Positions 27,745-36,598 are shown, counted from the stretch's first letter. The stretch is DNA of 64,000 nt from Marinibaculum pumilum (GCF_042646425.1 NZ_JBHRTR010000025.1:1-64000); one strand, 5' to 3'. The notes: generated by a model not told the origin, from the letters alone. Made by a program: numbers and translations.

Positions 27745-27837
27745 TCAGCCGGCAGGAACCGGGCCCGGCGGCGCGCAGGGCACGCCACGCACGCTGTTCG
27801 CCAGGCAACGGGCGATGCACAGGAATGGTGCTGTCAT
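27745..27837 (-). CDS. Putative 30-residue leader ORF upstream of hppD
   Basis: ATG to TGA, 30 codons, encoding a peptide with three Cys and a Pro/Gly-rich end (MTAPFLCIARCLAN...). A good ribosome-binding site (AGGGAGAG) directly precedes the ATG. Its stop is 62 nt upstream of the hppD ATG. Upstream, GAAAC-GGG-GTTTC (27870-27882) forms a small palindrome that may be a regulator site. The peptide shows no Tyr/Phe run that would make it an attenuator. It could also be chance in GC-rich DNA. The rest of 27683-27911 holds nothing recognisable. Confidence 0.35.
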   Translation of the reverse strand: MTAPFLCIARCLANSVRGVPCAPPGPVPAG

Positions 27838-27911
27838 GCTCTCCCTACCTTTGCGACAGATGTAGCGCGGAAACGGGGTTTCGGGAATGGCACCGCGGGG
27901 CCGCCGGCCGT

Positions 27912-28838
27912 TCAGAACAGCGGTCGTGCCTGCCAGCGCCCGGCATCGATCTCGGCGCGGATCAGTTCCAGCAGCAGGCCCTGCATCGCCTCCAGCACGA
28001 AGGTGGCGGGATGGTCGACCAGGCGGCAGAACTGCAGGCTTCGCGACAGGGTCGGGTTCACGATCGGGCGGGCATGCAGGGTGCCGGCCTCCAGCTGCTC
28101 GCGCATGAACAGCCTTGTGCCGATGATGCAGCCGATCCCTTCCGCCAGCGCGCCGGAGATCGCGTGGACGGAGTTCATCTGCAGCTTCGCCCGTGCCTCC
28201 AGCCGCTTCAGCAGCGCCGGATCGTCGATCAGCGCCCGCGACGAGGCGCCCTGCCGCAGCAGGATCAGCGGCAGGTCCAGCAGTGCGTCGAAGGCGATGG
28301 GGTCGTCGGTGGCGCCGATGATCTCCGGCCGGCCGACGCAGATCATCTCCTCCTCCAGCACCGGCTGGGTCTCCAGCAGCGGGTCGTCAGGCGGGTTGTA
28401 GACCAGCGCCAGTTCCACGTCCGACTTCATCACATGCAGCAGGGTGGAGGCGGACAGGCTCTCGGTGATGGAGACGCGGACCTGGGGATAGTCCTGCGTC
28501 ACCCGTCGCATGAAGGGCACGCCGATCGCCTTCACCGCGGAATAGGCCATGCCGATCGAGACCTCGCCCGCCAGGCGGTCGCCGGCCTGGCGGATATCGG
28601 CCTCCGCCGCTTCCATCGCCCGCAGGATGCCCTTGGCATGCTGGTAGAGCCGCTCGCCGGCCGCGGTCGGCAGCATGCCGCGCGGCCGGCGGCGGAACAG
28701 AGGACTGCCGAGCTCGGCTTCCAGCCCCGCCAGATGGTGCGACAGCGCCGACTGCGCCACGTTGCAGGCGCGGGCGGCGCGGCTGAGGTTCCGCTCCTCG
28801 AAGATCGCCGCGAAGTAGCGCAGCTGCCGGCGGTCCAT
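27912..28838 (-). CDS. LysR-family transcriptional regulator
   Basis: 308 aa. N-terminal winged helix (RQLRYFAAIFEERNLSRAARACNVAQSALSHHLAGLEAELGSPLFRR), then a two-lobe effector domain (SIGMAYSAVKAIG onwards). Resembles the CbbR/Nac-like subgroup with early RQLRYF. It is divergent from the CoA-transferase/lyase/TRAP operon, across a 119-nt region with an inverted repeat, and is therefore its likely activator. hppD, downstream on the same strand after 229 nt, is probably independent. Confidence 0.92.
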   Translation of the reverse strand: MDRRQLRYFAAIFEERNLSRAARACNVAQSALSHHLAGLEAELGSPLFRRRPRGMLPTAAGERLYQHAKGILRAMEAAEADIRQAGDRLAGEVSIGMAYSAVKAIGVPFMRRVTQDYPQVRVSITESLSASTLLHVMKSDVELALVYNPPDDPLLETQPVLEEEMICVGRPEIIGATDDPIAFDALLDLPLILLRQGASSRALIDDPALLKRLEARAKLQMNSVHAISGALAEGIGCIIGTRLFMREQLEAGTLHARPIVNPTLSRSLQFCRLVDHPATFVLEAMQGLLLELIRAEIDAGRWQARPLF

Positions 28839-28860
28839 GCCTGCCCTTCTTCGACATCTG

Positions 28861-28885
28861 GTTTCCAGAACGGTTCGTTAGAAAC
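28861..28885. promoter_or_regulatory. Putative LysR operator ahead of the CoA-transferase operon
   Basis: Outer arms GTTTC (28861-28865) and GAAAC (28881-28885) flank an inner palindrome GAAC-G-GTTC (28868-28876). The AT-rich stretch ATTGTATTTTT (28886-28896) follows directly and would suit a promoter. The site lies between the divergent LysR start (28838) and the CoA-transferase start (28958). The nested symmetry is what an LTTR tetramer would contact. Confidence 0.5.
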
Positions 28886-28957
28886 ATTGTATTTTTCCGA
28901 ACAGAAGGGAAGACCTAGCCTGTCGGCTGTATTCGCGGACCGAGGGAGGATCGCCCC

Positions 28958-30172
28958 GTGACAGCGCCGGCCGCACCGCCGTTCCAGCCGCTTGCCGGTA
29001 CGAAGGTGGTGGAGATGAGCCACATGATCATGGGCCCGTCCTGCGGCATGTTCCTGGCGTTCATGGGCGCCGAGGTGGTGAAGGTCGAGCCGCCGGACGG
29101 CGACAAGACCCGCCACCTGACCGGCATGGGGTCGGCTTTCTTTCCCACCTTCAACCGGGCGAAGATGTCGGTGACCCTCGACCTCAAGGCGCCGGCCGGG
29201 CGCGCCGCGCTGGACCGGCTGCTGGAAGGCGCCGACGTCTTCCTGGAGAATTTCCGCGACAGCGCGCTGCAGAAGATTGGCTTTGCGCCCGACCAGCTGC
29301 GCGCGAAATACCCGCAGCTGATCACCGCCTCCTGCAAGGGGTTCCTGCACGGCCCCTACCAGGACCGCACCGCGATGGACGAGGTGGTGCAGATGATGAC
29401 CGGCATGGCCTACATGACCGGCCCGACGGGGCGGCCGCTGCGCATCGGCTCTTCCGCCAACGACATCATGGGCGGCCTGTTCGGCGCCTTCGCGGTGATG
29501 GGCGCGCTGATGCAGCGCCAGGCCGACGGAAGCGGACACGACGTGCGGATCGGCCTGTTCGAGAACTGCCTGCTGCTGGTCGCCCAGCACATGGTGCAGT
29601 TCGAGATCGAGGGGCGCGAGGCGCCGCCGATGCCGGAGCGCGAATTCTCCTGGCCGGTCTACGACATCTTCGACACCGAAGACGGCCGCCAGATCTTCGT
29701 CGGCGCGGTGACCGAGGGGCAATGGGCCACCCTCTGCGACATCCTGGGACTGGCGGCGCTGAAGGCGGATCCCGCCCTGCAGCACCGCATGGCGCAGATC
29801 GAGGCGCGCGACCGCACCATCCCGCTGGTCGCCGCGGCGATCCGCAGCCGCCGCTTCGACGACCTGATCGCCGCCTTCGAGCCGGCCGGCATTCCCTTTG
29901 CGCCGATCCACCGCCCGGCGGAGATGTATGCCGACCCGCATGTGAACCGGCCCGGCGGCCTGCTGACCTCCGCCCGGCCGGACGGGCCGGCCTTCCGCGC
30001 GCCCGGCCTGCCGCTGGAGCTGGACGGCCGGCCGGTGGCGCCGGCCTCCGCCGACCTGCCCGGCCTGGGCGACGACACGCGCGCGGTGCTGGCCGCGCTG
30101 GGCATGGACGAGGCGGAGATTGCGGCCGCCCGCGGACACCGCGAACCCGGAGAAGGGAGCGAGAGGGTATGA
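28958..30172 (+). CDS. CaiB/BaiF-type (family III) CoA transferase
   Basis: 404 aa. GTG start at 28958 preceded by GGGAGGA. N-terminal Rossmann segment (LAGTKVVEMSHMIMGPSCGMFLAFMGAEVVKVEPPDGDKTR) and the catalytic Asp in SANDIMGGLFGAFAVMGAL, the residue that forms the acyl anhydride in this family. First gene of a five-gene operon with an HMG-CoA-lyase-like enzyme (4-nt overlap) and a TRAP transporter. It would activate an imported carboxylic acid using an acyl-CoA donor such as succinyl-CoA. Confidence 0.92.
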   Translation: MTAPAAPPFQPLAGTKVVEMSHMIMGPSCGMFLAFMGAEVVKVEPPDGDKTRHLTGMGSAFFPTFNRAKMSVTLDLKAPAGRAALDRLLEGADVFLENFRDSALQKIGFAPDQLRAKYPQLITASCKGFLHGPYQDRTAMDEVVQMMTGMAYMTGPTGRPLRIGSSANDIMGGLFGAFAVMGALMQRQADGSGHDVRIGLFENCLLLVAQHMVQFEIEGREAPPMPEREFSWPVYDIFDTEDGRQIFVGAVTEGQWATLCDILGLAALKADPALQHRMAQIEARDRTIPLVAAAIRSRRFDDLIAAFEPAGIPFAPIHRPAEMYADPHVNRPGGLLTSARPDGPAFRAPGLPLELDGRPVAPASADLPGLGDDTRAVLAALGMDEAEIAAARGHREPGEGSERV

Positions 30173-31125
30173 GCCGGATCGACGAGATCTATCCTGCGGA
30201 CCGGGTCACCCTGCGCGAGGTCGGCCTGCGCGACGGGCTGCAGCTGGTGAAGCGCTTCCCCTCCACGGCGGCGAAGCGCGACTGGATCGCCCGGGAATAT
30301 GCCGCCGGGGTGCGGCATTTCGAGATCGGCTCCTTCCTGCCGGCCGCCCGCATGCCGCAGTTCGCCGACCTCCCGGAGATGATCGCGGCGGTAGGCGCGC
30401 TGGACGGCGCCTTCTCGTCCGCCCTGGCGATGAACGAGCGCGGCATCAACGATGCCACCGCCTCCGCCGTCGACGAGATCGTCTGCGTGCTGTCCGCCAC
30501 CGAAGCGCATGCCCAGGCCAACATGCGCCGTTCGCGCGCCGACGCGGTCGACCTGATCCGCCGCACCGCGGCGCTTTCCCGCCAGGTGCGCCCGGCCGGC
30601 GAACGGCAGCCGGTCTATGCCGGCATCGCCATGGCCTTCGGCTGCTCGATCGCCGGCACGGTCGCGCCCGCCGAGGTGCTGCGCCTGGCCGAGGCGGCGC
30701 TGGACGCCGGCGCCGACGTGGTCGGCCTGGCCGACACCGTCGGCTTCGCCGGTCCCGACCAGGTGGCGGAGCTGTGCCGCGGCATGGCCGGCCTGTGCGG
30801 CGACCGCCCGTTCGGCATCCACCTGCACGACACCCGCGGCATGGGCATCGCCAATGCCTCCGCCGCGCTGGATGCGGGCGCACGGATCCTCGACGGCTCG
30901 CTGGGTGGCCTGGGAGGCTGCCCGTTCGCGCCTGGGGCCACCGGCAATGTCGTGTTCGAGGACCTGGTCTTCCTCTGCGGCACCAAGGGCTTCGACACCG
31001 GCATCGACCTGGACGCCCTTGTCGCCGTGCGCGAAATCCCGGCCTCAGAAATGCCCGACGAACCGCTTTACGGCGCGCTGGCCCGCGCCGGACGTCCGCG
31101 CGTGCTGGGGCCGCCCGCCACCTGA
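30169..31125 (+). CDS. HMG-CoA lyase-like aldolase (HMGL-like family)
   Basis: 318 aa TIM barrel. Arg21-Asp22 in REVGLRDGLQ, His218-x-His220 in GIHLHDTRGMG, and the catalytic Cys251 in GLGGCPFAPGATGN all match HMG-CoA lyase. The SFVSPKWVPQMAD segment of true lyases appears as GSFLPAARMPQFAD. It cleaves 3-hydroxy-3-methylglutaryl-CoA or a related tertiary hydroxyacyl-CoA to acetyl-CoA plus a keto acid. Coupled to the CoA transferase by an ATGA overlap, which suggests sequential steps. Confidence 0.9.
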   Translation: MSRIDEIYPADRVTLREVGLRDGLQLVKRFPSTAAKRDWIAREYAAGVRHFEIGSFLPAARMPQFADLPEMIAAVGALDGAFSSALAMNERGINDATASAVDEIVCVLSATEAHAQANMRRSRADAVDLIRRTAALSRQVRPAGERQPVYAGIAMAFGCSIAGTVAPAEVLRLAEAALDAGADVVGLADTVGFAGPDQVAELCRGMAGLCGDRPFGIHLHDTRGMGIANASAALDAGARILDGSLGGLGGCPFAPGATGNVVFEDLVFLCGTKGFDTGIDLDALVAVREIPASEMPDEPLYGALARAGRPRVLGPPAT

Positions 31126-31167
31126 CCGACCGAAGAAGAAGCAATCAGAGAGATGGGGAGGAAGATG

Positions 31168-32181
31168 ATGAACAGGCTCTCGACCACCGCGATCGCCGCC
31201 GCTCTGCTGCTGGCCGGCGCGGCCATCGCCGCCGGTCCCGCCGCCGCCGCGACGGAGATGCGCTGCAGCCACCAGCTGCCGCCCGCCCACCATATCGCCG
31301 GCGTGATCGACCGCTGGGCGGCGGAGGTGGAGACCCTGTCCGACGGCGAGATCGACGTGCAGGTGTTCGGCGCCGACAGCCTGGTCGGCGCCAAGGAGAA
31401 CATCGTCGCCGTCGCGAAGGGCAATATCGAATGCGCCTTCTCGGTGAACTTCCAGTGGGGCAAGACCCTGCCGATCATGAACGTCACCGTCGCGCCTTTC
31501 GCCTTCAGCGACCTGGACATGTGGCGCAAATGGCCGGAGAGCGAGGCCGCGGCCTTCCTGGGCGACAAGCTGCGGGACAAGGGCGTGCAGAACGTGGTCT
31601 GGCTGTTCCAGACCAACTCCTCGGTCTTCACCTCCAAGGGGAAGCCGCTGGTGAAACCGGCGGATTTCGAGGGCATGAAGATCCGCGGCCTGGTGCCGGC
31701 CTTCAACGCCTCGCTGGAGGCGCTGGGCGCCACCCCGGTGTCGATGCCGGGGTCGGAGGTCTACCAGTCGCTGGCCACCGGGGTGATCGACGGCGGGCTG
31801 ACCGACGTCGCCGCCGCCGTGGCCCGCAAGTACTACGAGGTGCAGGACCATTTCACCGTGGTGCCGGTGATCAGCGTCTATTTCCACGGCTATGTGAATC
31901 CCGGCTGGTATGACGGCCTGTCCGACAAGGCGAAGGCGGCCCTGGACGAGGCCGGGAAGAAGGCCGCGATCTGGGCGATCGACGCCGCGGAAGAGGCCGT
32001 CGCCGCCGCGCCCGACCAGCTGCGCGAGAAGGGGGTGAGCGTCCATGTCGCCACGCCTGAGGAGAATGCGGCGCTGGAGGCCGTGATGCGCCCCGCCTTC
32101 GACACTGTCTTCAATGCCGAAGACCCGGATGCGGCGAAGCTGATCGAGCTGATCGCGAAGATCCAGCCGAAGCAGATGTGA
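31168..32181 (+). CDS. dctP: TRAP transporter substrate-binding protein (DctP family)
   Basis: 337 aa. Signal peptide MNRLSTTAIAAALLLAGAA to GPAAAAT, then a DctP fold with the conserved Arg in MKIRGLVPAFNASLEALGATPVSM, the residue that clamps a substrate carboxylate. Three in-frame ATG codons lie at 31153, 31165 and 31168; the last is best spaced from GGGGAGGA. Ligand probably the carboxylic acid activated by the neighbouring CoA transferase. Confidence 0.9.
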   Translation: MNRLSTTAIAAALLLAGAAIAAGPAAAATEMRCSHQLPPAHHIAGVIDRWAAEVETLSDGEIDVQVFGADSLVGAKENIVAVAKGNIECAFSVNFQWGKTLPIMNVTVAPFAFSDLDMWRKWPESEAAAFLGDKLRDKGVQNVVWLFQTNSSVFTSKGKPLVKPADFEGMKIRGLVPAFNASLEALGATPVSMPGSEVYQSLATGVIDGGLTDVAAAVARKYYEVQDHFTVVPVISVYFHGYVNPGWYDGLSDKAKAALDEAGKKAAIWAIDAAEEAVAAAPDQLREKGVSVHVATPEENAALEAVMRPAFDTVFNAEDPDAAKLIELIAKIQPKQM

Positions 32182-32212
32182 GGCGCGCCGGTCGCCGCGG
32201 CGGGTCCCGCCG

Positions 32213-32764
32213 GTGCGGCCCGACGATGCCGGCCCGCCCCCAGGGAATGCCGGGGGGCGGGTTGCGACCTTCCTGCGGGCGGCCGACTGGCCGGCGCGGG
32301 CGGGCGGCATCCTCGCGACCCTGCTGATCCTGTTCGTTGCCGGCCTCACCTGCCTGGCGGTCGCGCAGCGCTACCTGCTGGGCGCACCGCTGCTGTGGAG
32401 CGACGAACTGGCCGGCTACCTGTTGGTGACCCTTGTGATGGCCGGGCTGGCGGAGGCCTATCGGCGCGGCGACCATATCGCCATCGACCTTGTCACCGGC
32501 CGGCTGAGCGCAGGGGGCAGGCGCGCGGTGGCGATCTGGTCGGACCTCGCCGTCCTGGCCGTGGCGATCGTGCTGGGCCTCAGCGCCTGGGATGCGGTGA
32601 CCTTCGCCCGCGCCTTCGGCGCCTATCCCGCCGGCGAGATCCAGGTGCCGACATGGATCCTGCAGGTGCCGCTGATCGGCGGCGCGGCGCTTCTGGCGCT
32701 TGCTGCCCTGACCCGGCTGCTGACCCGGCTGGCCGGCCCGGCGGCGGGAAGCAGGGCGGAATGA
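32213..32764 (+). CDS. dctQ: TRAP transporter small permease (DctQ family)
   Basis: 183 aa with four membrane segments and the DctQ motif LLWSDELAGYLLVTLVMAGLAEAYRRGDHIAIDL. GTG start at 32213 without a clear ribosome-binding site. A small hairpin GGCGG-GTC-CCGCC (32199-32211) abuts the start, as in other binding-protein/permease spacers of this window. ATGA overlap with dctM. Confidence 0.87.
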   Translation: MRPDDAGPPPGNAGGRVATFLRAADWPARAGGILATLLILFVAGLTCLAVAQRYLLGAPLLWSDELAGYLLVTLVMAGLAEAYRRGDHIAIDLVTGRLSAGGRRAVAIWSDLAVLAVAIVLGLSAWDAVTFARAFGAYPAGEIQVPTWILQVPLIGGAALLALAALTRLLTRLAGPAAGSRAE

Positions 32765-34044
32765 CAATCGCGCTCGTCTTCGCCGGGCTGATCGTCCTGC
32801 TGCTGACCGGCATGCCGATCTTCGCCGCGCTGGCGCTGGCGGCCACCGCGATCCTGCTGCTGGCGGAGGGCTCCATCGGCAGCATCGCCGACACCGTCTT
32901 CGCCCATCTCGACAAGTCGGTGCTGACCACCATCCCGCTGTTCGTCTTCATGGCGCAGGTGATGATCCGGGCGAAGGTGATCGACGATCTCTACGACATG
33001 GCCAATACCCTGGTCGGCCATGTGAAGGGCGGCCTGGGGGTCGCCACGGTGCTGGCCTGCACCATCTTCGCCGCGATCTCCGGCTCCTCCGTCGCCACCG
33101 CCCTGTCGATCGGCGCCAGCGCAGTGCCGCAGATGAAGCGGCTGGGCTATCCGGAGCGCGACGCGCTGGGTGTGGTCGCCGCCGGCGGCACCCTCGGCAT
33201 CCTGATCCCGCCGTCGGGCCCGATGATCCTCTATGCCATCGTCTCCGAGGCCTCGATCGGTGCGCTGTTCCTGGCCGGCGTGCTGCCGGGCCTGCTGCTG
33301 GCGCTGATCTTCGCCCTCTACTGCATGGCCCGCGCCCGGGCGCGGGGCACGGCCCGCCAGCCCTGGGCGGGATGGCCCCAGGTGGCGGGCGCGATGCGGC
33401 GCTCCGCCTGGGCGGTGGCGACCCCGCCGCTGATCATGGGCGGCATCTACCTGGGCATCTTCACCGCGACGGAAGCGGCGGCGATCGGCAGCCTCTACGC
33501 GCTGCTGGTCGCCACCCTGGTCTATCGCAACTTCTCCTTCCGCGCGCTCTACGACTGCGCCTACCAGGCGATGCGCACCTCGATGATGGTGTTCGCGATC
33601 ATCGCGGCGGCGGCGATGTTCGGCCATGCCATCACCATCATCCGCCTGCCCGTCGGCGTGACGGAGGCGGTGGCGGCGATGGGCCTCGGCCCGCTGGGCT
33701 TCATCCTGGTGGTGATGGCGCTGATCTTCCTGATGGGCATGTTCTTCGAAAGCATCGCCATCATCCTGATCACCACGCCGATCCTGCTGCCCACCATGAT
33801 CGCGCTGGACATCGACCTGATCTGGTACGGCGTGCTGCTGATGATCAATCTGGAGCTGGCGATGATCACGCCGCCGGTCGGCATGAACCTGTTCGTCATC
33901 AAGGGCATCACCGATGCGTCGATGGCCGAGGTGATCCGCGGTGCCGCCCCTTATGTCGGCCTGATGATCCTGGGCCTGGCGCTGCTGATCCTGGCGCCCG
34001 GCCTGGCAACCTGGCTGCCCTACTCCGCAGGCTTCGGGCGATAG
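32761..34044 (+). CDS. dctM: TRAP transporter large permease (DctM family)
   Basis: 427 aa, about twelve membrane segments. Conserved blocks ISGSSVATALSIGASAVPQMKRLGYP and GGTLGILIPPSGPMILYAIVSE near residues 105-165, and ITPPVGMNLFVIKG near 375. Sodium-coupled inner-membrane carrier working with DctQ and DctP. Last gene of the LysR-regulated operon; converges with the next LysR gene 16 nt away. Confidence 0.93.
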   Translation: MTIALVFAGLIVLLLTGMPIFAALALAATAILLLAEGSIGSIADTVFAHLDKSVLTTIPLFVFMAQVMIRAKVIDDLYDMANTLVGHVKGGLGVATVLACTIFAAISGSSVATALSIGASAVPQMKRLGYPERDALGVVAAGGTLGILIPPSGPMILYAIVSEASIGALFLAGVLPGLLLALIFALYCMARARARGTARQPWAGWPQVAGAMRRSAWAVATPPLIMGGIYLGIFTATEAAAIGSLYALLVATLVYRNFSFRALYDCAYQAMRTSMMVFAIIAAAAMFGHAITIIRLPVGVTEAVAAMGLGPLGFILVVMALIFLMGMFFESIAIILITTPILLPTMIALDIDLIWYGVLLMINLELAMITPPVGMNLFVIKGITDASMAEVIRGAAPYVGLMILGLALLILAPGLATWLPYSAGFGR

Positions 34045-34060
34045 CGGCCGGCGGGGCGGC

Positions 34061-34969
34061 TCAGCGGCCGGCTGCCGCCGCCGCGATCTGCTCGCGCAGC
34101 CAGACATGTGCCGGCGAGGTGTCGAGCCTGGGCGGCCAGTAGGCGTTGAGGGAGAAGCCCGGGACCGGCAGCGGCGGCTCGAACACCGCCAGGTCGCGGC
34201 GCATCATCGCGATCAGCCGCGCAGGCAGCACCGCGATCAGGTCGGTGCGTTCCAGCAGCGCGCCCACGACCGAGAAGCCGGGCACCACCAGGCCGATCGT
34301 CCGGCGCCGGCCGACGGCCGCCAGAGCGAGGTCGGTCGGGCCCGTGGCATCGCCGCGGAACGGCGCGACCAGCAGGTGGTGATGGGCGCAGAAGCCGTCC
34401 AGAGTGACCGGCCCGGCCGCCAGGATCGGATGGTCGGTCCGCGCGACACCGACATAGCGTTCCTCGAACAGGTGCAGCAGTCGGAAGCCCGGCGGGATGA
34501 ATTCCGGCACCGTCAGGGCCAGGTCGATCCGCGCATCGCGCATCTCCACCTCCAGGGAGGCCAGGTCCGCCGGCCGCACCATCAGCCGCAGGCCCGGCGC
34601 CGCGCCGCGGATCCGGCCCAGCAGCGGCGGCATCAGCAGCGCCAGCGCATAGTCGCTGGCGGCGATGGTCATCGTACCCTCGTAGCACGCCGGGTCGAAG
34701 GAGGCCTGGGCCACCAGCGGCTCCAGCGCCGCCAGCGCCGCCCGCACCGCCGGCGCCAGTTCCTCCGCCCGCGGCGTCGGCACGACGCCGCCGCGGCCGC
34801 GCACGAACAGCGGGTCGCCGAAGATCTGCCGCAGCTGGGCCAGCTGCCCGCTCATCGCCTGCTGGGTCAGGTCGGCGCGCTCCGCCGCGCGGGTGACGTT
34901 CCGCTCGGCATGGATCGCCTCGAAGGCGACCAGCAGCCGGATCTCCAGCCGTCTTACATCGCGATTCAT
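34061..34969 (-). CDS. LysR-family transcriptional regulator (NodD/LinR-like)
   Basis: 302 aa from the ATG at 34969; an ATG at 34981 adds four residues (MAIT) and is equally possible. N-terminal winged helix (RRLEIRLLVAFEAIHAERNVTRAAERADLTQQAMSGQLAQLRQIFGDPLFVR). The sequence LTQQAMS...GDPLFVRG is typical of the NahR/LinR/NodD subgroup, which responds to aromatic or isoprenoid ligands. Divergent from the GST-SDR-CmcJ operon, which it likely controls. Confidence 0.9.
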   Translation of the reverse strand: MNRDVRRLEIRLLVAFEAIHAERNVTRAAERADLTQQAMSGQLAQLRQIFGDPLFVRGRGGVVPTPRAEELAPAVRAALAALEPLVAQASFDPACYEGTMTIAASDYALALLMPPLLGRIRGAAPGLRLMVRPADLASLEVEMRDARIDLALTVPEFIPPGFRLLHLFEERYVGVARTDHPILAAGPVTLDGFCAHHHLLVAPFRGDATGPTDLALAAVGRRRTIGLVVPGFSVVGALLERTDLIAVLPARLIAMMRRDLAVFEPPLPVPGFSLNAYWPPRLDTSPAHVWLREQIAAAAAGR

Positions 34970-35108
34970 TGTGATGGCCATCGGAAACATCTGTTGGACC
35001 GATGACAGGATGCGGCGTAGGAGCGAGAGGTGCAAATCCGCGGCCGGCGACGATCCGGCACGGAAACGAGAGCGCGTCCCGAGGCGCGCCATACAGGGAG
35101 CAGACGCC

Positions 35109-35750
35109 ATGGAAATACTGGCCGATCCGATTACCGTGAACTGCCGCAAGGTGATTGCGGGACTCAAAATGATGGATGCCGACTACCGGCTGACCAAGAT
35201 CGACTATTTCCAGGGCGAGCAGAAATCGCCGGCCTATGTCGCGCTCAACCCGATGGCCGCGATCCCGGCGATGCGCGACGGGGACCTGGTGCTGACGGAG
35301 TCCAATTCGATCCTGCAATATGCCGCCGACAAGCTGGGCCGGGCGGAGGCCTATCCGACCGACCTGAAGACCCGGGCCGACATCAACCGCTGGCTGCTGT
35401 GGGAATGCGGCCACTGGTTCCCCAGCTGCTATGTCTACCTGGTGGAGAACTGCGTGAAGCCGCTGCTGGGGGCGGAGACCGATCCGGCCGCCCTGGCGGC
35501 GGAGGCGGACAATTTCGCCAAGCTGGCGGGCATCCTGGACAGCCGCCTGGCCGGCAGCCGGTACATTGCCGGCGATGCGCCCACCATCGCCGACGTGGCC
35601 GTCGCCGCGCCGATGCACCTGCACGGCTGGATGAAGCTGCCGCTGGAGCCGCATGCCAATGTGCGCCGCTGGATCGGCGAGATCGAGGCACAGCCCTGGT
35701 GGAAGGCCACCCATGTGGGCGAGGGCTTCGTGGCGGCAGAGGCGGCGTAG
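35109..35750 (+). CDS. Glutathione S-transferase family protein
   Basis: 213 aa. Thioredoxin-like N-domain (ITVNCRKVIAGLKMMDADYRL, with the cis-Pro in AAIPAMRDGDLVLTESNSILQYAA) and an all-helical C-domain (GSRYIAGDAPTIADVAVAAPMHL). VNCRKV suggests a Ser/Cys-type (beta or theta-like) active site. GGGAG lies before the ATG at 35109. First of three genes with an SDR and a CmcJ-like oxidoreductase; bacterial GSTs in such sets often open epoxides, cleave ethers or isomerise. Confidence 0.88.
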   Translation: MEILADPITVNCRKVIAGLKMMDADYRLTKIDYFQGEQKSPAYVALNPMAAIPAMRDGDLVLTESNSILQYAADKLGRAEAYPTDLKTRADINRWLLWECGHWFPSCYVYLVENCVKPLLGAETDPAALAAEADNFAKLAGILDSRLAGSRYIAGDAPTIADVAVAAPMHLHGWMKLPLEPHANVRRWIGEIEAQPWWKATHVGEGFVAAEAA

Positions 35751-35772
35751 CCCGCCGGCAGAAGGAGTGTCG

Positions 35773-36573
35773 ATGAGCGAACAGGACCTGGCGGGCCGCA
35801 CCGCCCTGGTGACCGGCGGCTCCCGCGGCATCGGCCGCGGGATCTGCCTCCGCCTGGCACAGGCGGGCGCNNNNNNNNNNNNNNNNNNNNNNNNNNNNNN
35901 NNNNNNNNNNNNNNNNNNNNNNNNNNNNNNNNNNNNNNNGGCCCGCGAAACCCTGGCCATGATCGCGGACGCCGGCGGCGAAGGCGGGATCTTCAAGGCC
36001 GACGTCGCGTCCTGGGAAGAAGTGGACGCGATGTTCGGCGAGATCGAACAGGCCCGCGGCCCCGTCGACCTGCTGGTCACAAATGCCGGCATCGCGTCGT
36101 TCCAGGACGATGTCGACATGCCGGTCGAACTGTGGCGGCGGATCCTGTCGGTGAACCTGGACGGCACCTTCCACTGCGTCTGGCGGGCCAAGGCGGCGAT
36201 GCTGGAGCGCGGCGACGGGCGGATTGTCTGCATCTCGTCGATCAACGGGATCTCGCCCTCGACGATCCGCCGCGACCGGCTGATCGCCTACGGCACTTCG
36301 AAATCGGCGGTGATCGGCTTCGCGCGCAACTGCGCCAGCGCCTTCGGTCCGACAATCCGGGTCAACGGTGTTGCGCCGGGCCTGATCGACACCGACATGA
36401 CCGGGGACATGAGCGCGGAGGTCCGCCAGCGGATCGTCGACAGCACGCCGGCGGCCCGGACCGGCACGCCGGCGGACATCGCGGAACTGACCTATTTCCT
36501 GCTGAGCGACAAGGCCGGCTTCATCACCGGCCAGACCTATGTCGCATCCGGCGGCCTGGTCACACTGCCCTGA
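35773..36573 (+). CDS. Short-chain dehydrogenase/reductase, interrupted by an assembly gap
   Basis: About 266 aa as assembled. Cofactor motif TGGSRGIG, NAG in LVTNAGIA, catalytic Ser in CISSING, YGTSK with Tyr/Lys, and the C-terminal GFITGQTYVASGGLV. The residues between the first and second strands are lost in a run of 69 N. The frame continues unchanged across it, but the number of missing residues (about 24) is larger than the 11-15 usual in this loop, so the gap length may be only an estimate. AGGAG precedes the ATG at 35773. Confidence 0.88.
   Translation: MSEQDLAGRTALVTGGSRGIGRGICLRLAQAGXXXXXXXXXXXXXXXXXXXXXXXXARETLAMIADAGGEGGIFKADVASWEEVDAMFGEIEQARGPVDLLVTNAGIASFQDDVDMPVELWRRILSVNLDGTFHCVWRAKAAMLERGDGRIVCISSINGISPSTIRRDRLIAYGTSKSAVIGFARNCASAFGPTIRVNGVAPGLIDTDMTGDMSAEVRQRIVDSTPAARTGTPADIAELTYFLLSDKAGFITGQTYVASGGLVTLP
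35871..35939. other. Assembly gap (69 N) inside the SDR gene
   Basis: Run of N flanked on the left by GGCGGGCGC and on the right by GGCCCGCG, so the two edges are partly complementary and could form a GC stem that defeated sequencing. Confidence 0.95.
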
Positions 36574-36598
36574 CCGGGATTGTTGACGGAGAAACGGA

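Noticed and set aside
27745..27837. Tyrosine or phenylalanine attenuator peptide for hppD
   Set aside because: The peptide has no Tyr and a single Phe, and no alternative terminator stem with T-tract is visible.
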